Origin: QHXW01 sp041486185
GTDB lineage: Bacteria; Acidobacteriota; Terriglobia; Bryobacterales; Bryobacteraceae
Direction of reading: 5' to 3'
Assembly (NCBI GenBank): GCA_041486185.1
Contig: JBGPKX010000056.1
Coordinates: forward strand, 1 to 21,133
Length of the DNA stretch: 21,133 bases
The position numbers were made by a program, and so were the translations under genes. Shown here in pieces: positions 1-7,166 of the stretch (positions are counted from its first letter, which is position 1; every line of letters starts with the position of its first letter). Below the pieces are notes generated by a model, which ran no database searches, had not been told where the DNA came from, and saw nothing but the letters and a program-made list of their open reading frames with translations.

Positions 1-115
1 CCAATTCGGCGACGGCGCGATCGCCGACAGCACCCAGAACCGCCGCGAAGCCTTCCGCACCACGCCCCTGCTCTCCGACGAAGCGTTCGCCGCGGCGGCC
101 GGAGCGATTGCCTAG
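1..115 (+). CDS. C-terminal end of an unidentified protein (5' partial)
   Basis: An open frame enters from the left edge and ends at TAG 113-115. It supplies the last 37 residues, including FGDGAIADSTQNRREAF, and finishes in the alanine-rich stretch AAAAGAIA. The frame has no stop and its composition resembles the coding DNA around it, so it is probably the true 3' end of a gene that starts outside the window. I do not recognise the family from this tail. The next gene on the same strand starts 261 bases downstream, behind a palindromic repeat, so the two are probably transcribed separately. Confidence 0.5.
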   Translation, partial: QFGDGAIADSTQNRREAFRTTPLLSDEAFAAAAGAIA

Positions 116-214
116 GCCGGCTGTTTCGCACGTTTCTTGACCGGGTAAAGCGACTTCCGAAATATGACACCCGTGTGGTGAATCAGAAGTCCGTTCAAGG
201 GAACATTCGATGTC

Positions 215-313
215 GTGTGGTGGCGCAGCCTCTCAGGCTGCTGGGTCGAGACTCGTCGCGACCTTTGCGATCGAAGACATGCCGACACGGCAGGCCGAGG
301 GCCCGCGCCACAC
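215..313. repeat. Palindromic intergenic repeat (REP-like)
   Basis: This 99-base unit lies between the upstream gene and rsmE. Its ends form an imperfect inverted repeat: GTGTGGTGGCGC from 215 and GCGCCACAC at 305-313. Inside are three smaller hairpins: GCAGCC/GGCTGC (225-230 and 236-241), GGTCG/CGACC (244-248 and 259-263) and TGCCG/CGGCA (280-284 and 288-292). Nested palindromes in non-coding DNA are typical of REP or MITE-like elements. Copy number elsewhere in the genome cannot be seen here. Confidence 0.55.
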
Positions 314-364
314 GCCCACAGCTCTTCTTACCGAACCTCTGACCACCAGACCAGGCGCCCACTG

Positions 365-370
365 TACAAT
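365..370 (+). promoter_or_regulatory. Putative -10 box for rsmE
   Basis: TACAAT (5 of 6 matches to TATAAT) ends six bases before the TTG chosen as the rsmE start at 377. Transcription would be expected to begin at or next to that codon, giving a leaderless mRNA. No Shine-Dalgarno sequence is present and no good -35 box is evident. Confidence 0.4.
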
Positions 371-376
371 GGCCCC

Positions 377-1111
377 TTGGCGCGGCGGCGATTCTTTGTA
401 GACCGGATCCGGGGCGATCGCGCGGAGCTGGAAGGCGATGATGCCCGCCACCTGGTGCGCGTGCTGCGCGCCGAGGCCGGGCAGCGCTACGAGCTTTCCG
501 ACAACCAGCGTGGGTATCTCGCGGAGATCACCGACATCGGACCGCATCGCGTGGCATTCCGCATCCTCGAGCCGCTCGCTGCCGAGGCGCCTGCTCCAAC
601 CATCACCTTATTCGCCGCGCTCATGAAGTTCGACCGCTTCGAGTGGCTCGTCGAAAAAGCCACCGAGCTCGGTGTGGCGCGCATCGTTCCGGTGAGTGCC
701 GAGCGCGCCGAGAAAGGTCTGGCATCAGCGGCCGTGAAGCGCGCCGAGCGCTGGAAGAAAATCGCGCGTGAGAGCAGCCAGCAGGCGCGGCGCGTGCGCG
801 TACCGGAAGTCGCGCCGCCGGTCGAATTCTCCGCCGCACTGGCCGATTCCTCGCGCTATCGCTATTTCCTCGAAGAGCAGCCGGGCGCCGAGCCGCTCCT
901 GCGCGCGCTCCCGCCTGAATCCACCCGCACGCCTGAAGATGCCATCGCACTGTTGGCCGGTCCCGAGGGCGGCTGGACGGATCGCGAGCGCATGCTGGCG
1001 GCTGCCGCCGGCTGGAAATCCGTCTCGCTGGGCCACAACATCCTGCGCGCCGAAACCGCCGGCATGGCGGCCCTGGCCACCTGTAGTCATGCCTGGCACC
1101 GGGCCTCCTGA
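377..1111 (+). CDS. rsmE: 16S rRNA (uracil-1498-N3)-methyltransferase RsmE
   Basis: A SPOUT-class, SAM-dependent methyltransferase that modifies U1498 of 16S rRNA in the assembled small subunit. From the TTG at 377 the product is 244 residues, the usual RsmE length, and opens with the family's RRRFFVDRI-type N-terminus (the PUA-like RNA-binding domain). The C-terminal SPOUT knot shows LLAGPEGGWTDRE and SLGHNILRAETAGMAAL, the two SAM-pocket motifs. The frame stays open upstream to an ATG at 215, but that extension runs through the palindromic repeat and does not resemble RsmE, so it is rejected. There is no Shine-Dalgarno sequence; a TACAAT box six bases upstream suggests leaderless expression. 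Confidence 0.93.
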   Translation: MARRRFFVDRIRGDRAELEGDDARHLVRVLRAEAGQRYELSDNQRGYLAEITDIGPHRVAFRILEPLAAEAPAPTITLFAALMKFDRFEWLVEKATELGVARIVPVSAERAEKGLASAAVKRAERWKKIARESSQQARRVRVPEVAPPVEFSAALADSSRYRYFLEEQPGAEPLLRALPPESTRTPEDAIALLAGPEGGWTDRERMLAAAAGWKSVSLGHNILRAETAGMAALATCSHAWHRAS

Positions 1112-1151
1112 AAGTATTGCACCGGGCCGATTAGAATGAAGAAGACGGCTC

Positions 1152-2321
1152 ATGGGGTTTTACTTCGGATCGACGACGGAAGTGGCGGCGCTTCTCGCCA
1201 TGGGCGTCATCCAATGGCACCTCGGGAGTATTGCTAATTCCTTCATAAAGAATCACTTGCCCGCTTGGCTCGCACGCATGACGCGCGTTCTGGTCGGACT
1301 CGTCGTGGCAGCGATAGCCCTGGGCCTGGTCTTGAGCCTGCCGAATGCCAACCGCCTGCCGCTGACTCCTTTCCTTGGCGGGTTGCGCGGAATTGCGCTG
1401 CTTTGGTCATTCACTTCCACCGCCGCCTGGCTCGTGTATCGCGTTCTGCGCCTGTTTCGCTGGCGGTCCGAGGAAGCCGATCCCACGCGGCGCGCTCTGC
1501 TGCTCACGGCTGGCACTGCGGCCGTGGCGGCGCCCTTCGCGTTCGTCGGTTTCGGCGCCCTGGTCGAGCGCACGGACTTCCGCGTCCGGGAGATCGATAT
1601 TCCCATTCCGGACCTTCACCATGACCTCGAAGGTCTGCGTCTGGTACAGATCAGCGATATCCATTTGAGTCCATTCCTCAGCGAGAAGGAGTTCGCCCGG
1701 GTTGTGGATGCCGCCAACGGCTTGCGCGCGCACATCATGTTCGTGACCGGCGACCTGATCTCGGTGCGCGGCGATCCTCTGGATGCCTGTCTCGATCAGA
1801 TCTCGCGCCTGCGTGCTGACGCGGGCGTGCTGGGATGTCTTGGAAATCACGAGGTCTACGCGCGCACTGAAGAGTACACCACGGTGCAGGCGGCTCGCAT
1901 GGGCATCCCTTTTCTGCGCAGCCAGGCCCGGCAACTCCGCTTCGGCGGCGCCGTACTCAACATCGCCGGCGTGGATTATCAGAAGATGAACGAGCGTTCT
2001 CACTACCTGCGCGGCGCCGAGCGGCTGCTCGTGCCGGGCGCGCTCAACATGCTGCTATCCCACAATCCCGATGTCTTTCCCGCAGCAGAGCGGCAGGGAT
2101 GGGACTTCACGCTTGCCGGGCACACGCACGGCGGCCAGGTAAATTTCGAGATCCTGCATTACGGCCTGAACATCGCGCGGTTTTACACGCCGTACGTTTA
2201 CGGCCTCTACACTTCCGGCCGGTCTTCCATCTACGTGACGCGCGGCATCGGCACCATCGGTATGCCCGCGCGATTGGGCGCGCCGCCCGAGATTTCCGTG
2301 CTGCGCTTGAGGAAGGCGTAG
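1152..2321 (+). CDS. Membrane-anchored metallophosphoesterase (YkuE/YaeI-like)
   Basis: A calcineurin-like phosphoesterase of 389 residues tethered to the membrane. The N-terminal third has hydrophobic segments at about 43-63 and 74-96, then TRRALLLTAG and a third hydrophobic stretch (about 115-137) that resembles an internal twin-arginine leader. The catalytic domain follows with every metal-binding motif: DIH (D169, H171), GDL (D201), GNHE (N232, H233), SHNPD (H304) and GHTHGGQ (H324, H326). In characterised relatives (YkuE, YaeI) such enzymes act outside the membrane on phosphodiester substrates, for example in wall or lipid metabolism; the substrate here is unknown. It starts 40 bases after rsmE. 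A second metallophosphoesterase begins six bases after its stop. Confidence 0.88.
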   Translation: MGFYFGSTTEVAALLAMGVIQWHLGSIANSFIKNHLPAWLARMTRVLVGLVVAAIALGLVLSLPNANRLPLTPFLGGLRGIALLWSFTSTAAWLVYRVLRLFRWRSEEADPTRRALLLTAGTAAVAAPFAFVGFGALVERTDFRVREIDIPIPDLHHDLEGLRLVQISDIHLSPFLSEKEFARVVDAANGLRAHIMFVTGDLISVRGDPLDACLDQISRLRADAGVLGCLGNHEVYARTEEYTTVQAARMGIPFLRSQARQLRFGGAVLNIAGVDYQKMNERSHYLRGAERLLVPGALNMLLSHNPDVFPAAERQGWDFTLAGHTHGGQVNFEILHYGLNIARFYTPYVYGLYTSGRSSIYVTRGIGTIGMPARLGAPPEISVLRLRKA

Positions 2322-2327
2322 CCGGTC

Positions 2328-3071
2328 TTGCGTTATCTGATCTTCAGCGATCTCCATGCCAACTGGGAGGCACTGCAGGCGGTGCTCGGCTCCGCGGACG
2401 GCCAGTACGATCGCATCGTCTGTCTCGGCGATCTGGTCGGTTACGGCGCCGACCCCAATGCCGTCACGGACTGGGTGCGCGCCAACACCAGTGTTGTGGT
2501 GCGGGGCAATCACGACCGCGCCTGCGCCGGCCTGGAAGACCTCGAATGGTTCAACCCCGTGGCCCGCGCCGCCGCCCAGTGGACGCGCGCGCAGCTCACG
2601 CTAGAAAACCTGGATTACATTTCCGCGCTTCCCAAAGGTCCGATGGCGGTCGGAAGCTTCCAGATTATGCACGGGTCTCTCTTGGACGAGGATGCGTACA
2701 TGATCACCGCCGCCGACGCCGGCGAGGTATTCCCCTACTTGGAATCTTCGATCGGTTTATTCGGCCATACACACGTACAGGGCGGCTTCGAATGGGTCCG
2801 CAACCGCGTGTGGAGCATCGGCGGGCCAGACCCGCAGGCGAAGAAAGAGACGCTGCTCGAATTCGATCCCGACGCGGCTTACCTCATCAACCCGGGTTCG
2901 GTGGGCCAGCCGCGCGACACCGATCCGCGCGCCGCGTATATTCTCTACACCCCGGAGGACCGTTTCCTTACTTATCACCGCGTGGATTACGACATCGACG
3001 CCGCGCAGGCGAAGATCCGGCGCGCCGGCCTGCCGGATTTGCTGGCCCAGCGGCTGGGAGTGGGGCGATAG
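2328..3071 (+). CDS. Cytoplasmic metallophosphoesterase (YfcE/MJ0936-like)
   Basis: A soluble single-domain phosphodiesterase of 247 residues. It begins with MRYLIFSDLHANWEALQAVL (metal ligands D8 and H10), continues with LGDLVGYGADP (D35) and RGNHD (N61, H62), and later carries a histidine in MHGSLL and the closing GHTHVQGG motif. This arrangement matches the Metallophos_2 group, whose members hydrolyse phosphodiesters; the natural substrate is generally unknown. The start codon is TTG at 2328, six bases after the previous stop, with AGGAAGG at 2310-2316 inside the upstream gene as the likely ribosome site. The two phosphoesterases are therefore probably one transcript. There is no signal peptide or membrane segment. 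Confidence 0.88.
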   Translation: MRYLIFSDLHANWEALQAVLGSADGQYDRIVCLGDLVGYGADPNAVTDWVRANTSVVVRGNHDRACAGLEDLEWFNPVARAAAQWTRAQLTLENLDYISALPKGPMAVGSFQIMHGSLLDEDAYMITAADAGEVFPYLESSIGLFGHTHVQGGFEWVRNRVWSIGGPDPQAKKETLLEFDPDAAYLINPGSVGQPRDTDPRAAYILYTPEDRFLTYHRVDYDIDAAQAKIRRAGLPDLLAQRLGVGR

Positions 3072-3111
3072 CTCCACTCGAACAAGCCCAAACCAGTCTG
3101 GCCCGCTTCAT

Positions 3112-3135
3112 GTGGAGATCACGGATTATCACTGA
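3112..3135 (+). pseudogene. Possible relic of the HigB toxin C-terminus
   Basis: Directly before the HigA start, one frame reads VEITDYH followed by TGA. HigB-type toxins encoded just upstream of higA often end in a V-(E/D)-x-x-D-Y-H motif. Only 40 bases separate this stub from the end of the metallophosphoesterase gene, far too little for a roughly 90-residue toxin. I infer that higB was deleted and only its last codons remain. Seven residues is short, so chance is possible. Confidence 0.35.
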
Positions 3136-3149
3136 GGAGAGGAAGCGCC

Positions 3150-3455
3150 ATGCGCCGTCACAAAACGGACCGAATCCCATTTCCCCGCCCGGGAGAAACC
3201 ATCCGGGAGGATTACCTGAAGCCGCTCGGCATGAGTGTCAACAAACTGGCGCTCCGCGCTCCAACGACCCGCATGACGGGGATTGTCAACGGCCGCCGTG
3301 GCATCAACGCCAATACCGCGCTGCGTCTGGCCCGTTATTTCAAGACCACTGCCAGGCTCTGGCTCAACCTTCAGGCCTCCTACGAATTGGCCAAGGCCTC
3401 CGAGACCAGGCTCGAAGAGATCGAGCGCACCGTGCGGCCGAGCGAGGCGGCGTGA
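3150..3455 (+). CDS. higA: HigA-family antitoxin (XRE helix-turn-helix), apparently orphan
   Basis: A 101-residue DNA-binding antitoxin. In intact HigBA modules it binds and neutralises the ribosome-dependent mRNase HigB and represses the operon. The N-terminus RIPFPRPGETIREDYLKPLG is the typical HigA/VapI opening. The helix-turn-helix covers about residues 27-70 and includes IVNGRRGINANTALRLARYF, followed by the family-typical LWLNLQASYELAKA. A strong Shine-Dalgarno sequence (GAGGAGAGGA, 3134-3143) precedes the ATG. The partner toxin normally lies directly upstream, where only a seven-codon stub is visible, and nothing toxin-like follows. The protein may now act only as a regulator or confer immunity to related toxins. 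Confidence 0.88.
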   Translation: MRRHKTDRIPFPRPGETIREDYLKPLGMSVNKLALRAPTTRMTGIVNGRRGINANTALRLARYFKTTARLWLNLQASYELAKASETRLEEIERTVRPSEAA

Positions 3456-3461
3456 AAGGAC

Positions 3462-3653
3462 TCAGGAGGCGCCGGCACGTGCTTTCGCGGCTTCCGCGCA
3501 CTTAACGCAGATGCACACCTTCCCCTTCGCCCCTTCCGGCACCGCTGCCAACGCATCCCGTGAAATCGTCACGTTAGCGCACCAGCACTCGCTCTTCCCC
3601 GCGGCCATGCCGCACTCGTTCGGCTCGCCGCAGAGGGGCAACGGTCCGGGCAT
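3462..3653 (-). CDS. Small cysteine-rich CWC family protein
   Basis: A 63-residue protein with seven cysteines (residues 8, 14, 23, 25, 47, 49 and 52) in the order C-x5-C-x8-CWC-x21-C-I-C-x2-C. This matches the Cys_rich_CWC family, named for its central CWC triplet and presumed to bind zinc; its function is unknown. The ATG lies seven bases after the uvrC stop on the same strand, so it is very likely cotranscribed with uvrC. The GGAG inside the last uvrC codons is a possible ribosome site. Its 3' end faces the end of higA with six bases between them. Confidence 0.8.
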   Translation of the reverse strand: MPGPLPLCGEPNECGMAAGKSECWCANVTISRDALAAVPEGAKGKVCICVKCAEAAKARAGAS

Positions 3654-3660
3654 GGTTCGC

Positions 3661-5484
3661 TCATACCGTCTCCGGATGCGTCACAGGAGTGTAGAATTCC
3701 TTGACTCGCCGCCCCGCTGCTCGCCCCACAACCTGCGCCAGCTCATCTTCTGAAGCGTTGCGCACCAGCTCTGGACTGCCGAAATGCCGCAGCAGCTTTT
3801 GCACGGTGCGTTCGCCCACGCCGGGAATCTGGTCCAGCTCTGAAGTCAGGCGCGCGGCGTTGCGGCGCGTACGGTGGAAGGTCACGGCGAAGCGGTGCGC
3901 CTCGTCGCGGATCGACTGGATCAGGTGCAGGATCGGCGAGAATCGGTCCAGCACAACCGGCTCGTTTTCCTGGCCCTGCACGTAGATAATCTCCTCGCGC
4001 TTGGCGATGGACGCCAGTGGCTGGTTGATAATCCCCAGCGCTTCGAGCGCTTCCGCCGCCGAGTGCAATTGGCCGATGCCGCCGTCGATCAGCACCAGTC
4101 CGGGCATCGGCTGGTTTTCCTGCTGCAGGCGCGAGTATCGCCGCGTCACCACCTCGCGCATGCTGGCAAAATCATCGTTGCCGGTCACGCCGCGGATGAT
4201 GAACTTGCGATAATCCGCCTTCTTCATCCGCCCCTCTTCCCACACCACCATGCTGGCCACTTTGTCGGTGCCCTGGATATGCGAGACGTCGAAACACTCG
4301 ATGCGTTTTGGCGCATCCGGCAATCCCAGCGCATCCTGCAGCGCTTCCTGAATCGCGCGCGACGACGGCTTCAGCACGCGGAAACGCTGGTCGAAGCTAT
4401 GCTTGGCATTAGTCTCGACCAAGTTGAGCAACGCCTTCTTCTGCCCGCGCTGCGGCGTGTGGATTTCAACTTTCCGGTTGCGCTTTTCCGAGAGCAGCTC
4501 TTCCAGCGCCTCCCGGTCTTCGAAATCCACGGGCACGTGAATGATCGACGGAATGTGCTGCTGGTCGATGTAGATCTGCTTGATCAGCGCGGAGAAAAAT
4601 TGCGGCGCGTCGAAATCCGGCTGGTCCTCCCAGAAAAACTCACGCCGGTCGACGATCTGGCCGTTGCGCAGATGGAACAGGTTGAGCGCCACCAGCGGCG
4701 GCTCGGCATAAGCGGCGAAGATATCGATATCGTCACCCTTGGCCGCGGCCATCTTCTGGCGCTCTTCCATTTCTTCCACGGTCGAAAGCAGGTCGCGCAG
4801 CGCGGCCGCTTCCTCGAAGCGCGTCTCATCCGATGCCTGCTGCATCCTCCGGCGCAGGCCCGCCGCCAGATCCGCGTGCCGCCCCTCGAGAAACAGCTTG
4901 GCGTTCTTCACCGCGCCGGCGTAAGCGTCATCCGTCGTGAGCCCCTCCACGCAAGGCCCCAGGCAGCGGTGGATGTGGTATTGCAGGCAGGGCTTGGGAT
5001 GATGGCGCGTCAAATCCACCTTGCACGACGGCACCAGGAAACTGCGATGGATGAAGTTCACCAGGCGATACGCCAGATTCGCCGGAAAGAACGGGCCGTA
5101 GTAGGTGGCGCCATCCTTGCGCAAGCGGCGCGTCACGTACACGCGAGGGTATTTTTCGCTGGTGAGCTTGATGTAGGGATACGTCTTGTCGTCGCGCAGC
5201 AGGATGTTGAAGCGCGGCTTCCACTGCTTGATGAGGTTGTTCTCGAGAGCCAGGGCTTCTTTCTCGTTATCGACCAGGATGTAGTCGATATCGGTGGCCT
5301 CGGAGAGCAGCGTGCCGGTCTTGACGTCGGCCATACGCTCTTCGGAAAAGTAGCTGCGCACCCGCAGCCGCAGGCTCTTGGCCTTGCCCACATAGATCAC
5401 GCGGGCGGCGGCATCTTTGTACAAATACACCCCGGGCCCCAGGGGCAGTTGCGCAGCCTTCTCTCGGAGTTCTACCGCAGGCAA
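3661..5484 (-). CDS. uvrC: Excinuclease ABC subunit UvrC
   Basis: The dual-incision nuclease of nucleotide excision repair, which cuts 3' and 5' of a lesion located by UvrA and UvrB. The 607 residues carry the full domain order. The GIY-YIG nuclease spans about 15-95 (GVY at 18-20, YVG at 31-33, R43, and the glutamate-bearing KEALALEN motif). A cysteine-containing segment KPCLQYHIHRCLGPC follows. The UVR motif that contacts UvrB lies near 200-235. The RNase H-like nuclease carries CFDVSHIQGT around residue 400. Helix-hairpin-helix DNA binding is at the C-terminus (DQIPGVGERTVQKLLRHFG). The start is TTG at 5484: it fits the family N-terminus, and an in-frame TAA nine bases upstream of it rules out a longer product. 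Confidence 0.96.
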   Translation of the reverse strand: MPAVELREKAAQLPLGPGVYLYKDAAARVIYVGKAKSLRLRVRSYFSEERMADVKTGTLLSEATDIDYILVDNEKEALALENNLIKQWKPRFNILLRDDKTYPYIKLTSEKYPRVYVTRRLRKDGATYYGPFFPANLAYRLVNFIHRSFLVPSCKVDLTRHHPKPCLQYHIHRCLGPCVEGLTTDDAYAGAVKNAKLFLEGRHADLAAGLRRRMQQASDETRFEEAAALRDLLSTVEEMEERQKMAAAKGDDIDIFAAYAEPPLVALNLFHLRNGQIVDRREFFWEDQPDFDAPQFFSALIKQIYIDQQHIPSIIHVPVDFEDREALEELLSEKRNRKVEIHTPQRGQKKALLNLVETNAKHSFDQRFRVLKPSSRAIQEALQDALGLPDAPKRIECFDVSHIQGTDKVASMVVWEEGRMKKADYRKFIIRGVTGNDDFASMREVVTRRYSRLQQENQPMPGLVLIDGGIGQLHSAAEALEALGIINQPLASIAKREEIIYVQGQENEPVVLDRFSPILHLIQSIRDEAHRFAVTFHRTRRNAARLTSELDQIPGVGERTVQKLLRHFGSPELVRNASEDELAQVVGRAAGRRVKEFYTPVTHPETV

Positions 5485-5493
5485 TGTAATTTA

Positions 5494-5499
5494 ATTATG
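5494..5499 (-). promoter_or_regulatory. Possible -10 box for uvrC
   Basis: On the minus strand CATAAT lies nine bases before the uvrC TTG start. If used, the message would have only two or three untranslated bases. No convincing -35 box is present, so uvrC could equally be read from a promoter further upstream. Confidence 0.25.
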
Positions 5500-5616
5500 T
5501 CACGCGGTCCGAGCGCTGCATTCGGCGACGCCGGCGCGATCGTGTGACGCCAGAATTTCGCCGGCAGCCGTCTGGTCGCCAACCTCCATGTACCAGGCCT
5601 GAATCGCCCACAGCAT
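5500..5616 (-). CDS. Possible 38-residue small ORF ahead of uvrC
   Basis: An ATG-initiated frame encodes a peptide containing MLWAIQAWYMEVGDQTAAGE and ends 15 bases before uvrC. The composition looks protein-like (amphipathic start, acidic middle), and the frame stays open upstream to a TTG near 5646. I do not recognise it. It could be a leader peptide, the last exon-sized scrap of a decayed gene, or chance. There is no clear ribosome site. Confidence 0.2.
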   Translation of the reverse strand: MLWAIQAWYMEVGDQTAAGEILASHDRAGVAECSARTA

Positions 5617-5639
5617 CTTGCCTGCAAGACAAAAGGGGC

Positions 5640-5706
5640 TTGACAACGGTCCTCGTGTGAGCTAAATCTTATACAGACTAGTCTGTAATACAAACTAGTC
5701 TAGGAG
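5640..5706 (+). promoter_or_regulatory. Promoter with two tandem palindromic operator boxes and Shine-Dalgarno sequence
   Basis: A perfect -35 (TTGACA, 5640-5645) is followed at normal spacing by only a weak -10 (around 5662-5668). Next comes a perfect 16-base palindrome, TACAGACTAGTCTGTA (5672-5687). A second copy at 5689-5704 matches at 13 of 16 positions and repeats at a 17-base interval. AGGAG at 5702-5706 is the ribosome site for the ATG at 5714. The arrangement suggests autoregulation by the winged-helix protein encoded at 6328 (inference). Confidence 0.6.
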
Positions 5707-5713
5707 AAAACAA

Positions 5714-6331
5714 ATGACCGGCAACGACCCGCTCGTGGCCGCGCAGCGTGCCGCCGAGCGCTATTGGAATGTGGACGGGATCGCGGAAATCTACGTAGGC
5801 TGTCTCTTTCTACTGGTGCCTGTTTTAACCTTTTGTTCCGAACACCTGCCGTACGGGCCGCTATGGTTCGGCCTGGGCTTCCCCATAGCATTGATGGGTG
5901 GAATAGCCATCGGCAGGCCCGTAATCGTCGCCATCCGGCGGCGCCTCACGTATCCACGCACCGGTTACGTCGCCATCAGGCGGCGGCCTACCGACGCCGC
6001 CGGAATCGCGCTGACTCTGGTTGCTCTGGCGGCCATTGTCGTTCTGATCGCCACGAAGGGCGATTGGAGCGCCGGGGTGTATGCGGCCACGGGCCTGATC
6101 CCCGGCGTAATCAATATCCACTTAGCGCGGTCGATGGGTCTCGCGCGATTCTACTTCCTGGGTATTGTGTCCATCGCCGCAGGTGCCGCTTTGGCGCTGG
6201 CCGATCCGCGGGTGCCGCTCGGGATGAGCCTGCTATGGGGCGTTGTGGGCGTGAGTTGTGTCATGACCGGTGGGATCACGCTGCGCCGGTATCTGCGGAC
6301 GAATCCCGCTCCGCCGCCGGAGCAGGCATGA
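5714..6331 (+). CDS. Multi-pass membrane protein of unknown function
   Basis: A 205-residue integral membrane protein with about six hydrophobic segments (near 26-45, 50-70, 94-111, 117-133, 143-162 and 168-188). A basic linker at about 73-93 contains a short duplication: AIRRRLTYPRTGYVAIRRRP. I do not recognise a family. It has a good Shine-Dalgarno sequence and ends in a four-base ATGA overlap with a winged-helix regulator. Such small membrane protein plus regulator pairs usually form one autoregulated unit, and the tandem palindromes upstream fit that. Its role could be sensing or transport of a small effector, but nothing in the sequence decides this. Confidence 0.75.
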   Translation: MTGNDPLVAAQRAAERYWNVDGIAEIYVGCLFLLVPVLTFCSEHLPYGPLWFGLGFPIALMGGIAIGRPVIVAIRRRLTYPRTGYVAIRRRPTDAAGIALTLVALAAIVVLIATKGDWSAGVYAATGLIPGVINIHLARSMGLARFYFLGIVSIAAGAALALADPRVPLGMSLLWGVVGVSCVMTGGITLRRYLRTNPAPPPEQA

Positions 6332-6630
6332 TCGGTGGCCTTCGCGATCTGGCGGATCTGGACCGCGTCATACACGAACCGGCCCGGCTTACGATCGTCA
6401 GTCAATTGTACGTATCCAGGGAAGCGGACTTTCTATATCTCCAGCGGGAAACCGGGCTGACCAAGGGGAATCTTTCGAGCCACCTCGCGCGACTGGAGGA
6501 GGCTGGCTACGTGCGCATCGAAAAGACCTACCGCGGGAAACTCCCGCTGACCTTATGCAGCCTGACCGAAGCCGGCCGCAAGGCCTTCGAGAATTACCGC
6601 AAGACCGTCAAGCGCGCGCTGGGGCGTTAA
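6328..6630 (+). CDS. Winged-helix transcriptional regulator (HTH_34 / ArsR-like)
   Basis: A 100-residue DNA-binding protein. The winged helix covers nearly the whole length: DLDRVIHEPARLTIVSQL is the first helix pair, LTKGNLSSHLARLEEAGYV is the recognition region (about 43-62), and the basic wing reads IEKTYRGKLPLTLCSLTEAG. This is the signature of the small HTH_34-type regulators related to ArsR and MarR. No cysteine pair or metal-binding motif is visible, so the ligand is unknown. The ATG overlaps the TGA of the membrane-protein gene (ATGA, 6328-6331), so translation is coupled. It most likely represses its own operon through the boxes at 5672-5704. Confidence 0.85.
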   Translation: MIGGLRDLADLDRVIHEPARLTIVSQLYVSREADFLYLQRETGLTKGNLSSHLARLEEAGYVRIEKTYRGKLPLTLCSLTEAGRKAFENYRKTVKRALGR

Positions 6631-6724
6631 ATTGCGTCTGGCACCTTTCACTCCCCGTTTCATACTATTTCTACAGAGCATAGGATAACTGCACCTTTGA
6701 GAAGTCCTTTTCCCGGTAGAGCCA

Positions 6725-6730
6725 TATAAT
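6725..6730 (+). promoter_or_regulatory. Putative -10 box for the TPR protein gene
   Basis: A perfect TATAAT ends seven bases before the ATG at 6738, where transcription would be expected to begin, and no Shine-Dalgarno sequence is present. This suggests a leaderless message. The best -35-like hexamer (TTGAGA, 6697-6702) sits too far away at 22 bases. Confidence 0.45.
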
Positions 6731-6737
6731 TGTGGAT

Positions 6738-7166
6738 ATGGCAGGCTGGCGAACGGCGACTGTGATCGGTTTGATGGCTCTCGTGGGCTCCGCGGCCGGT
6801 CAGCTGAAGCCGCCCCAGCAACCTCCGCCGGCGCAAGAGGAGCAGGCGCCGCCCGAGGAGGACGAGACGGAAAAGCCGAAAGAGTACTCGTTCAATCCGC
6901 TCCAGGCGGAAAAGGAAGTGCGCATCGGCAATTTCTATTTCCACAAAGGCAAATATCAGGCGGCGGCGCACCGCTTCCGCGAAGCCACTAAGTGGAACGC
7001 CAATCTTCCGGAAGCGTATTTTCGGCTGGGGGAAGCCGAGGAGAAGCAAAAAAATTGGAAGGCGGCGCGCGAGGCTTACCAGAAGTTCGTGGAGCTCGCC
7101 CCCGACGATAAGCGTGGCGCCGAGGTCCACAAGAAAATCGCCAAGCTGTCCAAAAACAAAGGCTAG
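6738..7166 (+). CDS. Exported tetratricopeptide-repeat protein
   Basis: A 142-residue protein with an N-terminal signal sequence (WRTATVIGLMALVGSAAGQ). A proline/glutamate-rich linker follows (about 22-45), then two to three TPR-like helical hairpins (about 55-135) including IGNFYFHKGKYQAAAHRF and AYFRLGEAEEKQKNWKAARE. The layout resembles small BamD/YfgC-type periplasmic TPR adaptors, but no specific partner can be named. A GTG at 6732 is also in frame; the ATG at 6738 is preferred because a TATAAT box ends seven bases before it. The stop overlaps the stop of the convergent TIR gene through a shared CTAG. Confidence 0.8.
   Translation: MAGWRTATVIGLMALVGSAAGQLKPPQQPPPAQEEQAPPEEDETEKPKEYSFNPLQAEKEVRIGNFYFHKGKYQAAAHRFREATKWNANLPEAYFRLGEAEEKQKNWKAAREAYQKFVELAPDDKRGAEVHKKIAKLSKNKG

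Noticed and set aside
215..376. N-terminal extension of RsmE from ATG 215
   Set aside because: The extension crosses a palindromic repeat, and the RsmE family starts at the residues encoded from 377.
1108..1137. Promoter for the first metallophosphoesterase (CTGAAA and TAGAAT)
   Set aside because: The spacing is 18 but the -35 is weak (4 of 6) and the site lies at the end of rsmE; cotranscription with rsmE is equally likely.
2099..3505. Open frame of 468 codons overlapping both the second metallophosphoesterase and higA
   Set aside because: The translation is Arg/Ala/Pro-rich with no motifs, while the other frame holds two recognisable genes.
3874..5547. Long open frame (557 codons) on the plus strand opposite uvrC
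   Set aside because: It mirrors the intact uvrC gene, its translation resembles no family and is rich in His, Arg and Val, as expected for antisense of a GC-rich gene.
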